Source: CAZRGV01 sp964599655 (GTDB lineage Bacteria; Planctomycetota; Planctomycetia; Isosphaerales; Isosphaeraceae). From it: DNA of 64,000 nt. This document shows positions 46,606 to 55,726 of the stretch, one piece after another (within the stretch, counting starts at the first letter, position 1; every line of letters starts with the position of its first letter). The translations under genes and the position numbers were made by a program. The stretch is from the NCBI GenBank assembly GCA_964599655.1, contig CAZRGV010000004.1, positions 1-64,000 on the forward strand, given 5' to 3'. Under the pieces are notes generated by a model that searched no databases, was not told the origin of the DNA, and saw only the letters and a program-made list of their open reading frames with translations.

Positions 46606-47424
46606 TCACACGGGATCGGCCGAATTTGACGCTCCCTTGGCGGGAGGATCGACATCGAACCGTTTGGCCCAGACCATCAGCGCTTCCCAGTGTTCGACCG
46701 TGACGGGAACGCCGTGATCCAAGACCTCCTGGCGATGCGACTCCCATGCGACAGGGCGAAGCAGTCCCTCCGGCTCGACGGGTGAAACCTCGGCCATTCC
46801 GGCGGCGACCCTCTCTTGCAAGGTCGTCAACGACTCGATGGCCGCGACGGAAACGGCCTGGACCAGCCAATTGCCTTCCGGAGCCAGTCGAGTCCAGGGA
46901 CCCGAAGGGGCCTTGCTAGTTGTCGCCGCGAGTGCCGAGTCGTACACGGCGGGCAGGCCGACCGACGACGGAACCGCCATCGACCACGAAGGTTGCGGCC
47001 CAACGATCAAACCCACCATCGGTCCGATGGCCACCTCCGCGACCACGGGCGCGGAGGGATCGGCTGGCCCGAGGTTCCGGACCCGGACCAGTCCGATGCC
47101 CAGATCCCTCGCTTTCTCAACGGCAATGCCGGCCGCTCGTGACAGGATCAGGGGGGACAGCCCCCCTTGCCCGTCCAGAAGCGCCGTGCCCGCATGCTCC
47201 TCGCCGACTTTCCCTTCCGCGCGGGGATTCACCAACCCTCGATCGATCCGATCCAGCCAGTCGGGCAAGGTCGCGATGCCCCACCGCCCGTAACCCGCCG
47301 TGTCGAACCAGAGCAGATGCCTGGCCAGCGCGGCCGCCCTCGAGGCGGACAAGCCGGCCTTGGTTCCTAGATCGGTCGCGAAATGCCGCAGATCGTCGAG
47401 GCGGCGACGAGAGGATTGGCTCAC
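46606..47424 (-). CDS. degenerate malate/L-lactate dehydrogenase (Ldh2) family protein
   Basis: The 272-residue product matches the N-terminal and central parts of the Ldh2/YiaK NAD(P)-dependent oxidoreductase family: LSASRAAALARHLLWFD, LPDWLDRIDRGLVNP and ARDLGIGLVRVRN. It is shorter than the usual ~330-350 residues. At the position of the conserved S-H-G catalytic histidine it reads AGYGRWGIATLP, with no histidine, so dehydrogenase activity is doubtful. The GTG at 47422-47424 was chosen because AGGAGGG precedes it by about 9 nt; a GTG at 47499 is an alternative. It might bind a nucleotide without catalysis or have a new role. Confidence 0.65.
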   Translation of the reverse strand: MSQSSRRRLDDLRHFATDLGTKAGLSASRAAALARHLLWFDTAGYGRWGIATLPDWLDRIDRGLVNPRAEGKVGEEHAGTALLDGQGGLSPLILSRAAGIAVEKARDLGIGLVRVRNLGPADPSAPVVAEVAIGPMVGLIVGPQPSWSMAVPSSVGLPAVYDSALAATTSKAPSGPWTRLAPEGNWLVQAVSVAAIESLTTLQERVAAGMAEVSPVEPEGLLRPVAWESHRQEVLDHGVPVTVEHWEALMVWAKRFDVDPPAKGASNSADPV

Positions 47425-47553
47425 CGCGTTCGGACCCTCCTCGTACGGGTCTCCGTCGTTGGGACGAGACCGTTGGCGTGTGAGGTGCGAGATTACCACA
47501 CCACCACGATCTTCTCCAGAGTGTAGCCGAACGACCCGCCGAGGCGATCAACC

Positions 47554-48096
47554 TCAGGTCACGACCAGCGGCGGGCCGCTTCCCGGATCATTCGGCGTCT
47601 CGTGACGCTCCCACTCGCGGCGGACCCGGGAGAGCCCGAAGGCGCAGAGTTCGAACTCGGCGCTGAGACGACGGAGAATCGACGCCTCCTCCGAGTCGGC
47701 GTACGTGCTGGCAAGGTAATACGATCGCTTCCCCTGCTGCTGGAAGTCGACCAGGTGGTCGGCCGAGTGGCGCGACTGGAACCGGGGCAGCGCCTCGGGA
47801 TAAACCCCTGTCCAGAAAAGGGTAAAGTCGCCCACGTGGAGGTAGCACTCCCGCCGGCGATCGTCGTCGGCCGAGGCCTCGGCTTCGGCCAGCATCGAGG
47901 TGACTTCCGTCAGCCGCCGTCCCTGGCGGTCACGGATCATCCACACTCCCTCGCTCGGGACAAAACGGGCCAGAATACCGGCCACGTAACCGACGAGCTT
48001 CGGATCGGCGATCCCCAGCTCGGTCATGAACGTGTGCTCGGTCAGCCCACGAAAGAGGCGGTGGAGGGGGTGCGATTCGGGAACCGGGCGCGTCAT
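47554..48096 (-). CDS. conserved hypothetical protein
   Basis: The 180-residue product has no signal peptide, no membrane segment and no family I can name. It has conserved-looking segments GYVAGILARFVPSEGVWMIR, ECYLHVGDFTLFWTGVYPE and DFQQQGKRSYYLASTYAD, and I have the impression that this protein recurs in planctomycetes. The ATG at 48094-48096 has GAGGAG 9 nt upstream. It is transcribed in the same direction as the Ldh2-like gene, 129 nt away. Confidence 0.7.
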   Translation of the reverse strand: MTRPVPESHPLHRLFRGLTEHTFMTELGIADPKLVGYVAGILARFVPSEGVWMIRDRQGRRLTEVTSMLAEAEASADDDRRRECYLHVGDFTLFWTGVYPEALPRFQSRHSADHLVDFQQQGKRSYYLASTYADSEEASILRRLSAEFELCAFGLSRVRREWERHETPNDPGSGPPLVVT

Positions 48097-48538
48097 AACG
48101 GGTGCTCCTCACCCAGTTTGGACACGTTGGGAAGGAATGGGGTGATACAACGCGAGTGGTCGCACGGAATCCCCAAGCAAATCTTACGCCGCAATCCCAA
48201 TCCCATCAATCGCGATTCTCGTTCGACACCAAGGAAGGGCTCCCCTTGAACCGGGACCGGGGGACGACAACAATGGTGTATAAGAATCAACCCGGGAAGA
48301 CCCGGCGAAGGGGGTGTGAACTCAGTGACCACTTGGAATTCGGGACGAGCCGCCTGGGCGTCAGACCCACGCCCAACGGCGGTCGTGTCGATTCCATGGG
48401 CAGGGTAAAGGAACGCCCGACGGTCGTCTGAGAGGCTCCGGTTCATTGGGGGCGGCGTGTTCTTCGCCGGGCACCGCCCAGGGACCGGCGTCCGTGACGC
48501 GACGTTTCGCGCCCGGACGCACGGTGGGAGGACCGTCG
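48097..48538. other. 442-bp divergent intergenic region
   Basis: It lies between the hypothetical gene (minus) and the beta-CASP gene (plus). Nothing beyond the two ribosome-binding sites was recognised: no hairpin, RNA gene or clear promoter pair. Confidence 0.5.
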
Positions 48539-49960
48539 GTGCGTATCACGTTTCACGGCGCGACCCGGCAAGTGACCGGAAGCGCTCATCTTCTGGAGAT
48601 CGGACGACACAAGGTCTTGCTCGACTGCGGCCTGTTCGACTCCGATCGTCTCAGCCTCGACAGTCCGAACCGGCATCTTCCTTTCGATCCGCTCGATCTG
48701 GACGCCGTGATCGTCTCGCACGCCCACAACGACCACATTGGGCGTTTGCCCTGTCTGACCANNNNNNNNNNGGCTGGGTATCGAGGGCCGATCTACACCA
48801 CGCCCGCCACGGCCGACATCCTGAACTTGATGCTGCGGGATAGTGCGCGAATTCAGCGAGAGGATGTCCGCAACGCCGCGCTGCGACGCGGAAACGACGA
48901 CACCCTCGCATCCCGGCAGGAACCCGAGTCGATGGAGCCGCTCTTCGAGCTTCACGACGTCGAGTGGGTCGTTGAACACCTTCGTCGCTTGCCCTACAAC
49001 GAGCCGACCGAGATTGTCGACGGCCTGACGCTGACCTATCGCGACGCCGGACATATTCTTGGATCGGCCATTGTTCAACTCGATATCCGCGAGGAGGGCC
49101 GGGAACGCCGGTTCGTCTTCACCGGCGACCTCGGCCGCCGCCACATGGGCATGCTGCCCGATCCGACCGTCGTCAAGGGCATCGACTTCCTTGTCAGCGA
49201 GAGCACCTACGGCGGCAAGGAGCTCGACCCCTACGACACGCTCATCAAGCAGCTTCACGCCATCGTCGCGAGGGCCACTCGGCTCCAGAGCAAGATCATC
49301 ATCCCGGCCTTCAGCCTGGGCCGCACCCAGCGCATGGTGTACTGCTTTCAGGAGCTGTTCGCGGTCCACAAGGTCCGGCCGATTCCCGTTTACGTGGATA
49401 GCCCCCTCGCGTGCCGCCTGACCGACATTCACCGAGAACACCCGGAAGCCTACACCGCCGCGGCGCGCCGGATCATGGACCGCGACCCGTGCTACTTCGG
49501 TTCCGAGCACGTTCATTATTGCATGACGTGGGATGACTCCCGACGGCTCAACTACGTCTCGGGCCCGGTGATCATCATTGCCTCGAGCGGTATGTGCGAG
49601 GCGGGCCGAATCCGGCACCACCTGCGGCATGCCGTCGAGGATCCCGACAACGCCATCGTGATCGTCAGCTACCAGGCCGAGGGGACCCTGGGGCGCCAGA
49701 TTGCCGAGGGGGCCGAGCAGGTCAAGATCTTCGACCACTGGCACGACCTGAATGCGGCGGTCTACGTGCTCGATGGCTTCTCCGGACACGCCGACCGCAA
49801 CGACCTGCTCTGGTGGTACGAGCAAACCGGAGGCGGCATCGAGAAAGCGTTCCTGGTGCATGGTGAACCCGAAAGCATGGAGGCCCTGGCCCCCGGCCTG
49901 CAACCCTTTGTTCGAGAGCCGGTGATCTTGCCCGAGCTCGGGGCCAGCTTTGAACTCTGA
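48539..49960 (+). CDS. metallo-beta-lactamase/beta-CASP ribonuclease (assembly gap inside)
   Basis: The product (about 473 residues) starts with GTG at 48539, with GGGAGG about 8 nt upstream. It has the metallo-beta-lactamase motif SHAHNDHIGRLP and the motif-4 region GDLGRR, then beta-CASP motifs SESTYGGKE, VYVDSPLA and a C-terminal GFSGHADRNDLLWW. RNA-specific members (CPSF73/RNase J-like) process RNA. A 10-N run at 48762-48771 lies just after the HxHxDH motif; the frame is in register across it. The MazG-like gene begins 11 nt downstream, so the two are probably co-transcribed. Confidence 0.93.
   Translation: MRITFHGATRQVTGSAHLLEIGRHKVLLDCGLFDSDRLSLDSPNRHLPFDPLDLDAVIVSHAHNDHIGRLPCLTXXXXAGYRGPIYTTPATADILNLMLRDSARIQREDVRNAALRRGNDDTLASRQEPESMEPLFELHDVEWVVEHLRRLPYNEPTEIVDGLTLTYRDAGHILGSAIVQLDIREEGRERRFVFTGDLGRRHMGMLPDPTVVKGIDFLVSESTYGGKELDPYDTLIKQLHAIVARATRLQSKIIIPAFSLGRTQRMVYCFQELFAVHKVRPIPVYVDSPLACRLTDIHREHPEAYTAAARRIMDRDPCYFGSEHVHYCMTWDDSRRLNYVSGPVIIIASSGMCEAGRIRHHLRHAVEDPDNAIVIVSYQAEGTLGRQIAEGAEQVKIFDHWHDLNAAVYVLDGFSGHADRNDLLWWYEQTGGGIEKAFLVHGEPESMEALAPGLQPFVREPVILPELGASFEL
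48762..48771. other. assembly gap (10 N) inside beta-CASP gene
   Basis: Ten N placeholder; frames before and after agree. Confidence 0.95.
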
Positions 49961-49971
49961 GGAACCCGACG

Positions 49972-50361
49972 ATGACCGACCCGCACACCACGGTCGGACA
50001 GTTGAAGGAATGGGTCCTGGCCTTCTCGCGGGAACGCGACTGGGAGCAGTTCCACCACCCCAAGGATCTCGGTGTTGCGCTGGCCTGCGAGGTCGGTGAG
50101 CTGCTCGAACTTTTTCGCTACCGCACCAATGAACAGATTCTCGCCTTGCTCGATGATCCGGAGGCCCGACGGGCTCTCTCGCACGAGCTGGCGGACTGCC
50201 TCTGGCTATTGCTTCGCCTCGCCGAGGTCTGCCGGATCGATCTGGCCTCCTCGCTGAAAGAGAAGCTCGAAGAAGCCGCCCTCAAGTACCCGGTCGAGAA
50301 GTCGTTCGGCCGGCCCGATAAGTACACCACCTACCGAGACCCCGATTCCGGCCTTTCCTGA
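49972..50361 (+). CDS. MazG-like nucleotide pyrophosphohydrolase
   Basis: The 129-residue product fits the all-alpha NTP-PPase superfamily (MazG/dCTPase). The metal-binding acidic pairs are ALACEVGELLELF and LSHELADCLWLLLRLAE, giving the ExxE...ExxD pattern. The family hydrolyses (d)NTPs to the monophosphate and pyrophosphate, often as a house-cleaning enzyme. C-terminal KYPVEKSFGRPDKYTTY is typical of the small single-domain dCTP-pyrophosphatase-like members. It lies 11 nt after the beta-CASP gene. Confidence 0.9.
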   Translation: MTDPHTTVGQLKEWVLAFSRERDWEQFHHPKDLGVALACEVGELLELFRYRTNEQILALLDDPEARRALSHELADCLWLLLRLAEVCRIDLASSLKEKLEEAALKYPVEKSFGRPDKYTTYRDPDSGLS

Positions 50362-50615
50362 GCCGGTTCCAGGGGCCGCTGTCCGGGCTCGACCCGTTCC
50401 CGCCCGTCCAGGGCAAAACCGACTCCCTCCAGTCGAGTGCTTCTCGAACGACAACCGGTGTGGCCGCGAATCGACGCCATGTCGAGAGGCGGCAACACGG
50501 CGGTCACGTCGCCATCGCCCGTCGTAAGCAAACACGGAGAAGGCGCCTTCACAACCCGTCGAGCGGTTCGACGAGAGGGTTGGACCGAGGCGTCCACGAT
50601 GAGGAAATGCGACTC

Positions 50616-51026
50616 ATGATCCGCTCGAAAATGCGTCCGAAACGGGACGGTGTGGCGGCCGTCGAACTCGCCGTGATCCTACCGTTATTTGTTATGCTGG
50701 TACTTGGAATCATTGAGTCGTCCCGGCTTGGCATGGCGGCACAGTTGCTTGCGACCGCGGCCCGCGAAGGATGCCGTGTGGCGGTGGTCCCCGACAACAC
50801 GGCCAGCGACGTCCAGACCCGAATCAACAGCGTTCTGAGCGGTTCCGGGATCAGCGTCGGCACCGTGACGCCCAGCCCGTCCAACTGGGTCACGGCCCCC
50901 AAGGGAACCTCGATCACGGTCACGTTGAGTGTGCCCTTCAGCCAGGTCTCCTGGCTGCCCTCGCCGTACTTCCTGAAGAATGTGAACGTCACCGCCTCGG
51001 CCACCTTCAGCAGTGAACGGCCCTGA
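50616..51026 (+). CDS. TadE-like pilus-assembly protein
   Basis: The 136-residue product has a short basic leader, then RDGVAAVELAVILPLFVMLV and LGIIESSRLGMAAQLL. This is the TadE/TadG-type prepilin-like N-terminus, with the conserved glutamate inside a single membrane helix. The periplasmic rest is Ser/Thr/Val-rich. The ATG at 50616 was chosen because GAGGA lies 10 nt upstream; the ATG three codons earlier is too close to it. In Flp/Tad systems such minor pseudopilins assist pilus assembly. The neighbouring gene has a TadG-like start, but no Tad ATPase, secretin or prepilin gene is in the window. Confidence 0.82.
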   Translation: MIRSKMRPKRDGVAAVELAVILPLFVMLVLGIIESSRLGMAAQLLATAAREGCRVAVVPDNTASDVQTRINSVLSGSGISVGTVTPSPSNWVTAPKGTSITVTLSVPFSQVSWLPSPYFLKNVNVTASATFSSERP

Positions 51027-51045
51027 GCCGCGGGGAGTGATGAAC

Positions 51046-52224
51046 ATGCGATACCGCCAACGCTCCAGGGTCCGGACCCCTCGCGGCAAACTCCTGGTCA
51101 TGACCGCCATTCTGATGCCCGTGCTGACGGGTTGCCTGGCGATTGCCGTGGACATCGCGGTCGTGGCCACGGCCAGGTCGGCCCTTCCAAACGCCGCCGG
51201 CGCCGCGGCGCTGGCCGGTGTGATGCAACTGGCCACCGAGAACCGGGTCCGGGGCTCGAGCGATCTGTCCTCGGAGATGGCCAACGCCCAGACCCAGGCC
51301 ATCCAGCTCGCCAGCCTCAATTCCACACTCGGACAGTCGACGATTTTATTGAACAACATCAGTAACGCCTCCGGCGGCGACGTGGTCGTCGGTTATCTCA
51401 ATCCGTCGGTCATCGGAGCGACCCTCGATACCAGCACGCTCTCGACGAGGCTCTACAACTCGGTCCAGGTGAACGCCTCGCGATCGAGCACCAACGGTGG
51501 TGTCGTTCCCAGCTACTTCGGCAGGCTGGTTGGCAATAGCGGGACGTACGTCCGAGTCACCGCGACGGCGACCGCTCAGAACTATGTGATCCAGGGTTTC
51601 AAGAGCACGTCCCGACGATCGCGGCTGATCCCAATCGCGCTGAACGTGACCATGTACAATCAGATGATCGCATATCCGTCTCTCTTGGCCGACAACTACA
51701 GTTACGACTCGACCACCAACACCGTGATCTCCGGGAAGTCGGACGGCATTCATGAGTCGGTTCTCTATCCGGTGCCGAGCGGTCCCGGCAACTGGGGAAC
51801 CGTCAACATCGGCGTGACGAGCAACAGCACGTCCACTTTGAGCGACCAGATTCGCAACGGCGTGACGGCCGCGCAGCTCGCCACCTATGGCGGCCAGCTC
51901 CAGCTCGACCCAATCACTCAGACGCTGAACTTTTCGGGCGATCCAGGCCTCAGCGCGGGGATCAAGGATGATCTTTCGAGCATCATTGGACAGACCGTCG
52001 TGATTCCCCTGTACGACCCGCTTCAATCCAGCGGCAACGGCAATAACTACAACTATACCATCGTCGGCTTCGCGGCGGTTCGACCGATGGCCGTCGACTT
52101 CGTGGGCAACCCGAAGCTATTCATCGTGCAGCCGGCGTTGATCGATGACCCGACCGCCATCGCCGGCGCGCCACAGCCCGACTGGACTTATGGCGGGCTC
52201 ATCCGAACCCATCTGTCTCGCTGA
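51046..52224 (+). CDS. TadG-like putative pilus-assembly protein
   Basis: The 392-residue product starts at ATG 51046, 8 nt after GGGGAG; an ATG at 51040 is possible. The N-terminal helix (VMTAILMPVLTGCLAIAVDI) with AVVATARSALPNAAGAAALAG resembles the Flp pilus-assembly TadG N-terminal domain. The large exported part is rich in Ser, Thr and Asn and probably beta-structured. It follows the TadE-like gene after 19 nt and precedes a secreted protein gene by 32 nt, so these three form a likely operon. Confidence 0.75.
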   Translation: MRYRQRSRVRTPRGKLLVMTAILMPVLTGCLAIAVDIAVVATARSALPNAAGAAALAGVMQLATENRVRGSSDLSSEMANAQTQAIQLASLNSTLGQSTILLNNISNASGGDVVVGYLNPSVIGATLDTSTLSTRLYNSVQVNASRSSTNGGVVPSYFGRLVGNSGTYVRVTATATAQNYVIQGFKSTSRRSRLIPIALNVTMYNQMIAYPSLLADNYSYDSTTNTVISGKSDGIHESVLYPVPSGPGNWGTVNIGVTSNSTSTLSDQIRNGVTAAQLATYGGQLQLDPITQTLNFSGDPGLSAGIKDDLSSIIGQTVVIPLYDPLQSSGNGNNYNYTIVGFAAVRPMAVDFVGNPKLFIVQPALIDDPTAIAGAPQPDWTYGGLIRTHLSR

Positions 52225-52256
52225 GAGTCCCCCACCCAATCGAGGAGTCGCATCCG

Positions 52257-52892
52257 ATGCGTACGCTGTTCGCCGTGGCCGTCCTGACGGTCTTATTCTC
52301 AGGGGGCCGGACGGCCTCCGCCCAGTTCCAGTTACCGGCCCTATTCTACCAGGTGCAGGAGGACTGGCAGGTCGTCATCGGCACTCCCGACCCCGACCAT
52401 ATCGGACCACAAATCACCACCTTCATGTCGCCGACCGGCGATAAGTCGGATTGCGCGGTCTTCAACATCAACTATCGTGAGTATCCCTCGTTCTCACCGG
52501 GCGGCATGCAAATCCAGACCTGGTCCGGAGGGTCACTCGTCAACTCGGCCGACTCGGGGTCAAGCCTGCTCGATACGAACTCCGAGACGATTCGCTGGAC
52601 CCAGTCACTCCAGGTTTCGAGTGGCAATATCGTCTTCGCGGTGGTCTCGGGGAAGTCGACCACGTTCGGGAACTTCGGAACCACCTTCAATAACCTGAAC
52701 CAGCTCAAGCACCTCTCGAACCTGACGTCGCTGGACGGGTATAGCTCGGCGACGTCGGTGGCCCGATCGGGTGTGAGCTGGCAACCGCAGCGCGTGACCT
52801 CGTTGACCTTGCTCCAGGTTCGCTATTACGACTCCAACGGCAAGCTGCTCGCGACGGACAGCACACCGAAATCGGTCAAGCTCACGAACTAA
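52257..52892 (+). CDS. secreted protein of unknown function in TadE/TadG-like operon
   Basis: The 211-residue product has a signal peptide (MRTLFAVAVLTVLFSGGRTASA) and a mature part rich in Ser, Thr, Asn and aromatic residues. No family was recognised. Segments such as EDWQVVIGTPDPDHIGPQIT, MQIQTWSGGSLVNS and LQVRYYDSNGKLLATDS suggest a beta-sandwich. The ATG at 52257 has GAGGAG 9 nt upstream. The position 32 nt after the TadG-like gene suggests a surface or pilus-associated role. Confidence 0.75.
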   Translation: MRTLFAVAVLTVLFSGGRTASAQFQLPALFYQVQEDWQVVIGTPDPDHIGPQITTFMSPTGDKSDCAVFNINYREYPSFSPGGMQIQTWSGGSLVNSADSGSSLLDTNSETIRWTQSLQVSSGNIVFAVVSGKSTTFGNFGTTFNNLNQLKHLSNLTSLDGYSSATSVARSGVSWQPQRVTSLTLLQVRYYDSNGKLLATDSTPKSVKLTN

Positions 52893-52953
52893 GGCGCTGA
52901 GCAAGGATCAGCGGATCCATTTCACGGGGAAAAACGCCTGTTGGGGTGGCTGG

Positions 52954-52970
52954 GGTCTCGGCACGAGACC
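52954..52970. terminator. possible terminator hairpin
   Basis: GGTCTCG and its exact reverse complement form a 7-bp stem with a 3-nt loop between the convergent 52257 gene and trpA. There is no U tract, so confidence is modest. Confidence 0.35.
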
Positions 52971-53041
52971 GCAGTCCGAGGCCGAAACACCGGGGACTCG
53001 CGCCGAGGCCCCAGGCACCCAGGTCCTCCGAATGGGTCAAC

Positions 53042-53908
53042 TTATTCCGGAGCGGCTCCGAGTCGGCCACGGTTCTGTTCGGTTGCCGGGGTTTCCAGGG
53101 CCCCGGCCAACTCGGCGACGAACCGGCCGACCTCCTCGACGACTTCGGATCGGGGACGGTCGGCCATCTCGCCGAGTCGGCGCACCAGGGCGCTGCCGAC
53201 GATGAGGCCGTCGGCCACGGGCGCGAGCTGCCGGATGTGCTCGGGACGGCTGATGCCGAAGCCGATGCAGATCGGCAGGTCGGTCTGCGAGCGGAGCCAG
53301 GCGACGTTCTCGGCGAGTTCCGGCGGGAGCTCGCGACGTTCTCCGGTAATGCCGGCCACCGACACGTAGTAAAGGAAGCCGGTCGTTGATCGGGCGATCT
53401 TCAACGCCCGGTCGCGAGGCGTGGTCGGGGTGACGAGCTGGATCAGCTTCAGCCCATTCGCGTCGGCCCGGCGATGCAAGCCGTCCGACTCCTCGACCGG
53501 AAGGTCCGGAACGATCAGGCCGTCGATGCCGGCCTCGACGGCCTCGCGAAGGTAGCGCTCGACGCCGTGCCGGTGGACGATCGCGTAGGAGACCATCGTG
53601 ACAAGCGGGGTATTGGCGAGGGGTGTTCCCTCGGCTCCGGCCCGAAGGTCGCGGATCATCTCGAAGATGGCCGCCAGCTTGATGCCCTTGTCGAGGGCCC
53701 GCGTGTAGCTCGCGGCGATGACCGGGCCGTCGGCGATCGGGTCGGAATAAGGAATTCCGATCTCGATCATATGAGCACCACGACGGATCATCTCGCCGAT
53801 CAGGGCCGACGTCGTGGGCAGGTCGGGGTCTCCGGCGGTGAGAAAGGGCATCAGGGCCCGTTGGCCGTCACGGCGGAGGCGGGAGAACAGGGCGTCGATA
53901 CGGTTCAT
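53042..53908 (-). CDS. trpA: tryptophan synthase alpha subunit
   Basis: The 288-residue product is a TIM barrel with the TrpA signature MIEIGIPYSDPIADGPVI, which carries the catalytic glutamate and aspartate. VPDLPVEE and GFLYYVSVAGITG (the mobile-loop threonine/glycine region), PICIGFGI and DGLIVGSALVR (phosphate-binding) follow. It cleaves indole-3-glycerol phosphate to indole, which passes to TrpB. The ATG at 53906-53908 (MNRIDALFSRL) was chosen over an upstream ATG because family homology begins there. It lies 91 nt downstream of trpB on the same strand. Confidence 0.96.
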   Translation of the reverse strand: MNRIDALFSRLRRDGQRALMPFLTAGDPDLPTTSALIGEMIRRGAHMIEIGIPYSDPIADGPVIAASYTRALDKGIKLAAIFEMIRDLRAGAEGTPLANTPLVTMVSYAIVHRHGVERYLREAVEAGIDGLIVPDLPVEESDGLHRRADANGLKLIQLVTPTTPRDRALKIARSTTGFLYYVSVAGITGERRELPPELAENVAWLRSQTDLPICIGFGISRPEHIRQLAPVADGLIVGSALVRRLGEMADRPRSEVVEEVGRFVAELAGALETPATEQNRGRLGAAPE

Positions 53909-53999
53909 GGTGGGTCCAGGTAGACGGACGGCCGCGAAGTCGGCCATCTCGGAGAATCGGATCGGTTCCGCGGTCGAGGTCCGCCCTCGCTGGCTGAGA

Positions 54000-55218
54000 T
54001 CAGATCGGTTCGCCTCGCAGGCGAGCGATCTCGTAGGCGTCCTTGTCGCCCCGGCCCGAGAGGCAGATGACCAGGACTTTCCCCTTGCCGAGCCGAGGAG
54101 CCTCCTTCAGGGCCTGGGCCACGGCGTGGCTCGACTCGAGCGCGGGCAGGATTCCCTCGCGACGGGCCAGGGTGTGGTAGGCGTCGAGGGCCTCGGCGTC
54201 GGTGATGCTCTCGTAGCGGACCCGGCCGATCTCTTTCCAGTAGCTATGCTCGGGACCGACGCCCGGATAATCGAGCCCGGCGGAGATCNNNNNNNNNNNN
54301 NNNNNNNNNNNNNNNNNNNNNNNNNNNNNNNNNAAGCTGCCGTGCAACACGCCGGGGTGCCCCTTCGAAAGGCTGGCCGCGTGGTCGCCCGGCTTCGAGC
54401 TTCGTCCGCCCGCCTCGGCGCCGATCAACTCGACCGACCTATCCGCGATGAACGGGTAGAACATGCCCGCCGCGTTCGAGCCGCCTCCCACGCAGGCCAC
54501 GGCGGCATCCGGCAGCCGGCCCAGGCGTTCCAGGCACTGCTGGCGGGTTTCCCGGCCGATGACCGACTGGAAGTCGCGCACGATCATCGGGAACGGATGC
54601 GGGCCGACCACGCTGGGTCTTGTCGGAGGAACCCATCCAATCTCGCATCGCCTCGGTGGTGGCGTCGCGGAGGGTGCGCGAGCCGGTGGTGACGGGGACG
54701 ACGGTGGCGCCCATGGTCTTCATGTTGAAGACGTTGAGCTTTTGACGGCGGATGTCTTCCTCGCCCATGTAGATCGTGCATTCCAGGCCGGTCAAGGCGC
54801 AGGCGGTGGCGGTGGCCACACCATGTTGACCGGCCCCCGTTTCGGCGATGACGCGGGTCTTGCCCATGCGCTGGGCGATGAGGACCTGGCCGATCGCGTT
54901 GTTGATCTTGTGAGCGCCGGTGTGGTTGAGGTCTTCTCGCTTGAGGTAGAGATCAGCGCCGCCGGCGAGGGCGGTCAGGCGCTTGGCGAAGTAGAGCGGC
55001 GAGGGGCGACCGACGTAGTTCGTCAGGTAGTCGTTCATCTCGGCCCAGAACGAGGGGTCGGCTTTCGCCTCCTCGTAGGCGTCGGCCAGCCGGTTGAGAG
55101 CGTCCATCAGGGTCTCGGGGACGAACCGGCCCCCGAACGGTCCGAACCGGCCGAGAGCGTCGGGCAGGTGTGGCCCGGTGGTCTCGGCCGTGGTGGCGGT
55201 GGACGTGGTCGTGGACAT
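54000..55218 (-). CDS. trpB: tryptophan synthase beta subunit, disrupted by 14-nt deletion and assembly gap
   Basis: The N-terminal part (ATG at 55216-55218, MSTTTSTATT) has FGGRFVPETLM, the PLP-lysine motif LNHTGAHKINNAIGQ and ETGAGQHGVATATAC. The C-terminal part has VGPHPFPMIVRDFQSVIG, VGGGSNAAGMFYPF and LDYPGVGPEHSYW. The two halves are in different frames: only 25 nt (54612-54636) separate the Trp codon of AMRDW from GTGGTCGGCCC, whereas family members need about 39 nt for the HYxxGS segment. A 14-nt deletion between short CA repeats explains this. A 45-N gap (54289-54333) falls in phase where about 15 residues are expected. Either trpB is broken or the assembly is locally wrong; intact trpA favours an assembly error. 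Confidence 0.88.
54289..54333. other. assembly gap (45 N) inside trpB
   Basis: The length fits the conserved segment missing between LHGS and ISAGLDYPG, and the frame is maintained. Confidence 0.95.
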
Positions 55219-55444
55219 CGTCGGAGCAACCTCGCAAGCGGATTCCGCGTTGGGCGGGACGAAAATCTCATTGTCCCGACCCGGACCGGACGCGGTCAAG
55301 GGAACTGGGAGCCAGAAAAGGCCTCCTGGTTCTGCTTGCATAAATGGGCAAAAATCTGTCAAAATCGAATTAGATCGACTGGGGAAGGCTAGAGAAGAAG
55401 AAAAGGAATTGTGAGTTCCGATCGATCCGCGGCGCGGCACGTGG

Positions 55445-55726
55445 TCAACCGCTGTCGCTCGATCGCGTGCCGGTTGTTTTGCGACCGATCAGGTAACGCA
55501 GGAAGGACGTGAGACCGGCGTACTTGAAGTCGTGGTCGATGTAGTGCTCGATGACATAAAAGGCGAAGTAGTAGGCGCGGGCGAAGGCCCAGACGGCCAG
55601 TGCAATCAGCAGGGCGAATCGGAGGGTAGGGTGTTCGGCGATCAGGATGGCCGAGGCGAGGATCCCGAGGACGAGGAAGAGGAAACCCTTGAGGTAGAGA
55701 AGGCGAGGGTTCCGAATGTCCGCCAT
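55445..55726 (-). CDS. small two-helix membrane protein, unknown function
   Basis: The 93-residue product starts at ATG 55724-55726 (MADIRNPRLLYLKG). It has a hydrophobic segment FLFLVLGILASAILIA and a second one ALLIALAVWAFARAYYFAF, then a charged tail (HYIDHDFKYAGLTSFLRYL). The open frame above the ATG is arginine-rich and not coding. The pattern is a conserved-looking small inner-membrane protein, but no family was recognised. It lies upstream of trpB on the same strand, 226 bp away. Confidence 0.7.
   Translation of the reverse strand: MADIRNPRLLYLKGFLFLVLGILASAILIAEHPTLRFALLIALAVWAFARAYYFAFYVIEHYIDHDFKYAGLTSFLRYLIGRKTTGTRSSDSG

Noticed and set aside
48443..49903. 486-codon antisense frame opposite the beta-CASP gene
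   Set aside because: The plus strand has all metallo-beta-lactamase motifs; the antisense frame has none.
55357..55362. TTGACA -35 element for trpB (minus strand)
   Set aside because: The hexamer is perfect, but no acceptable -10 is found at 16-18 nt spacing.
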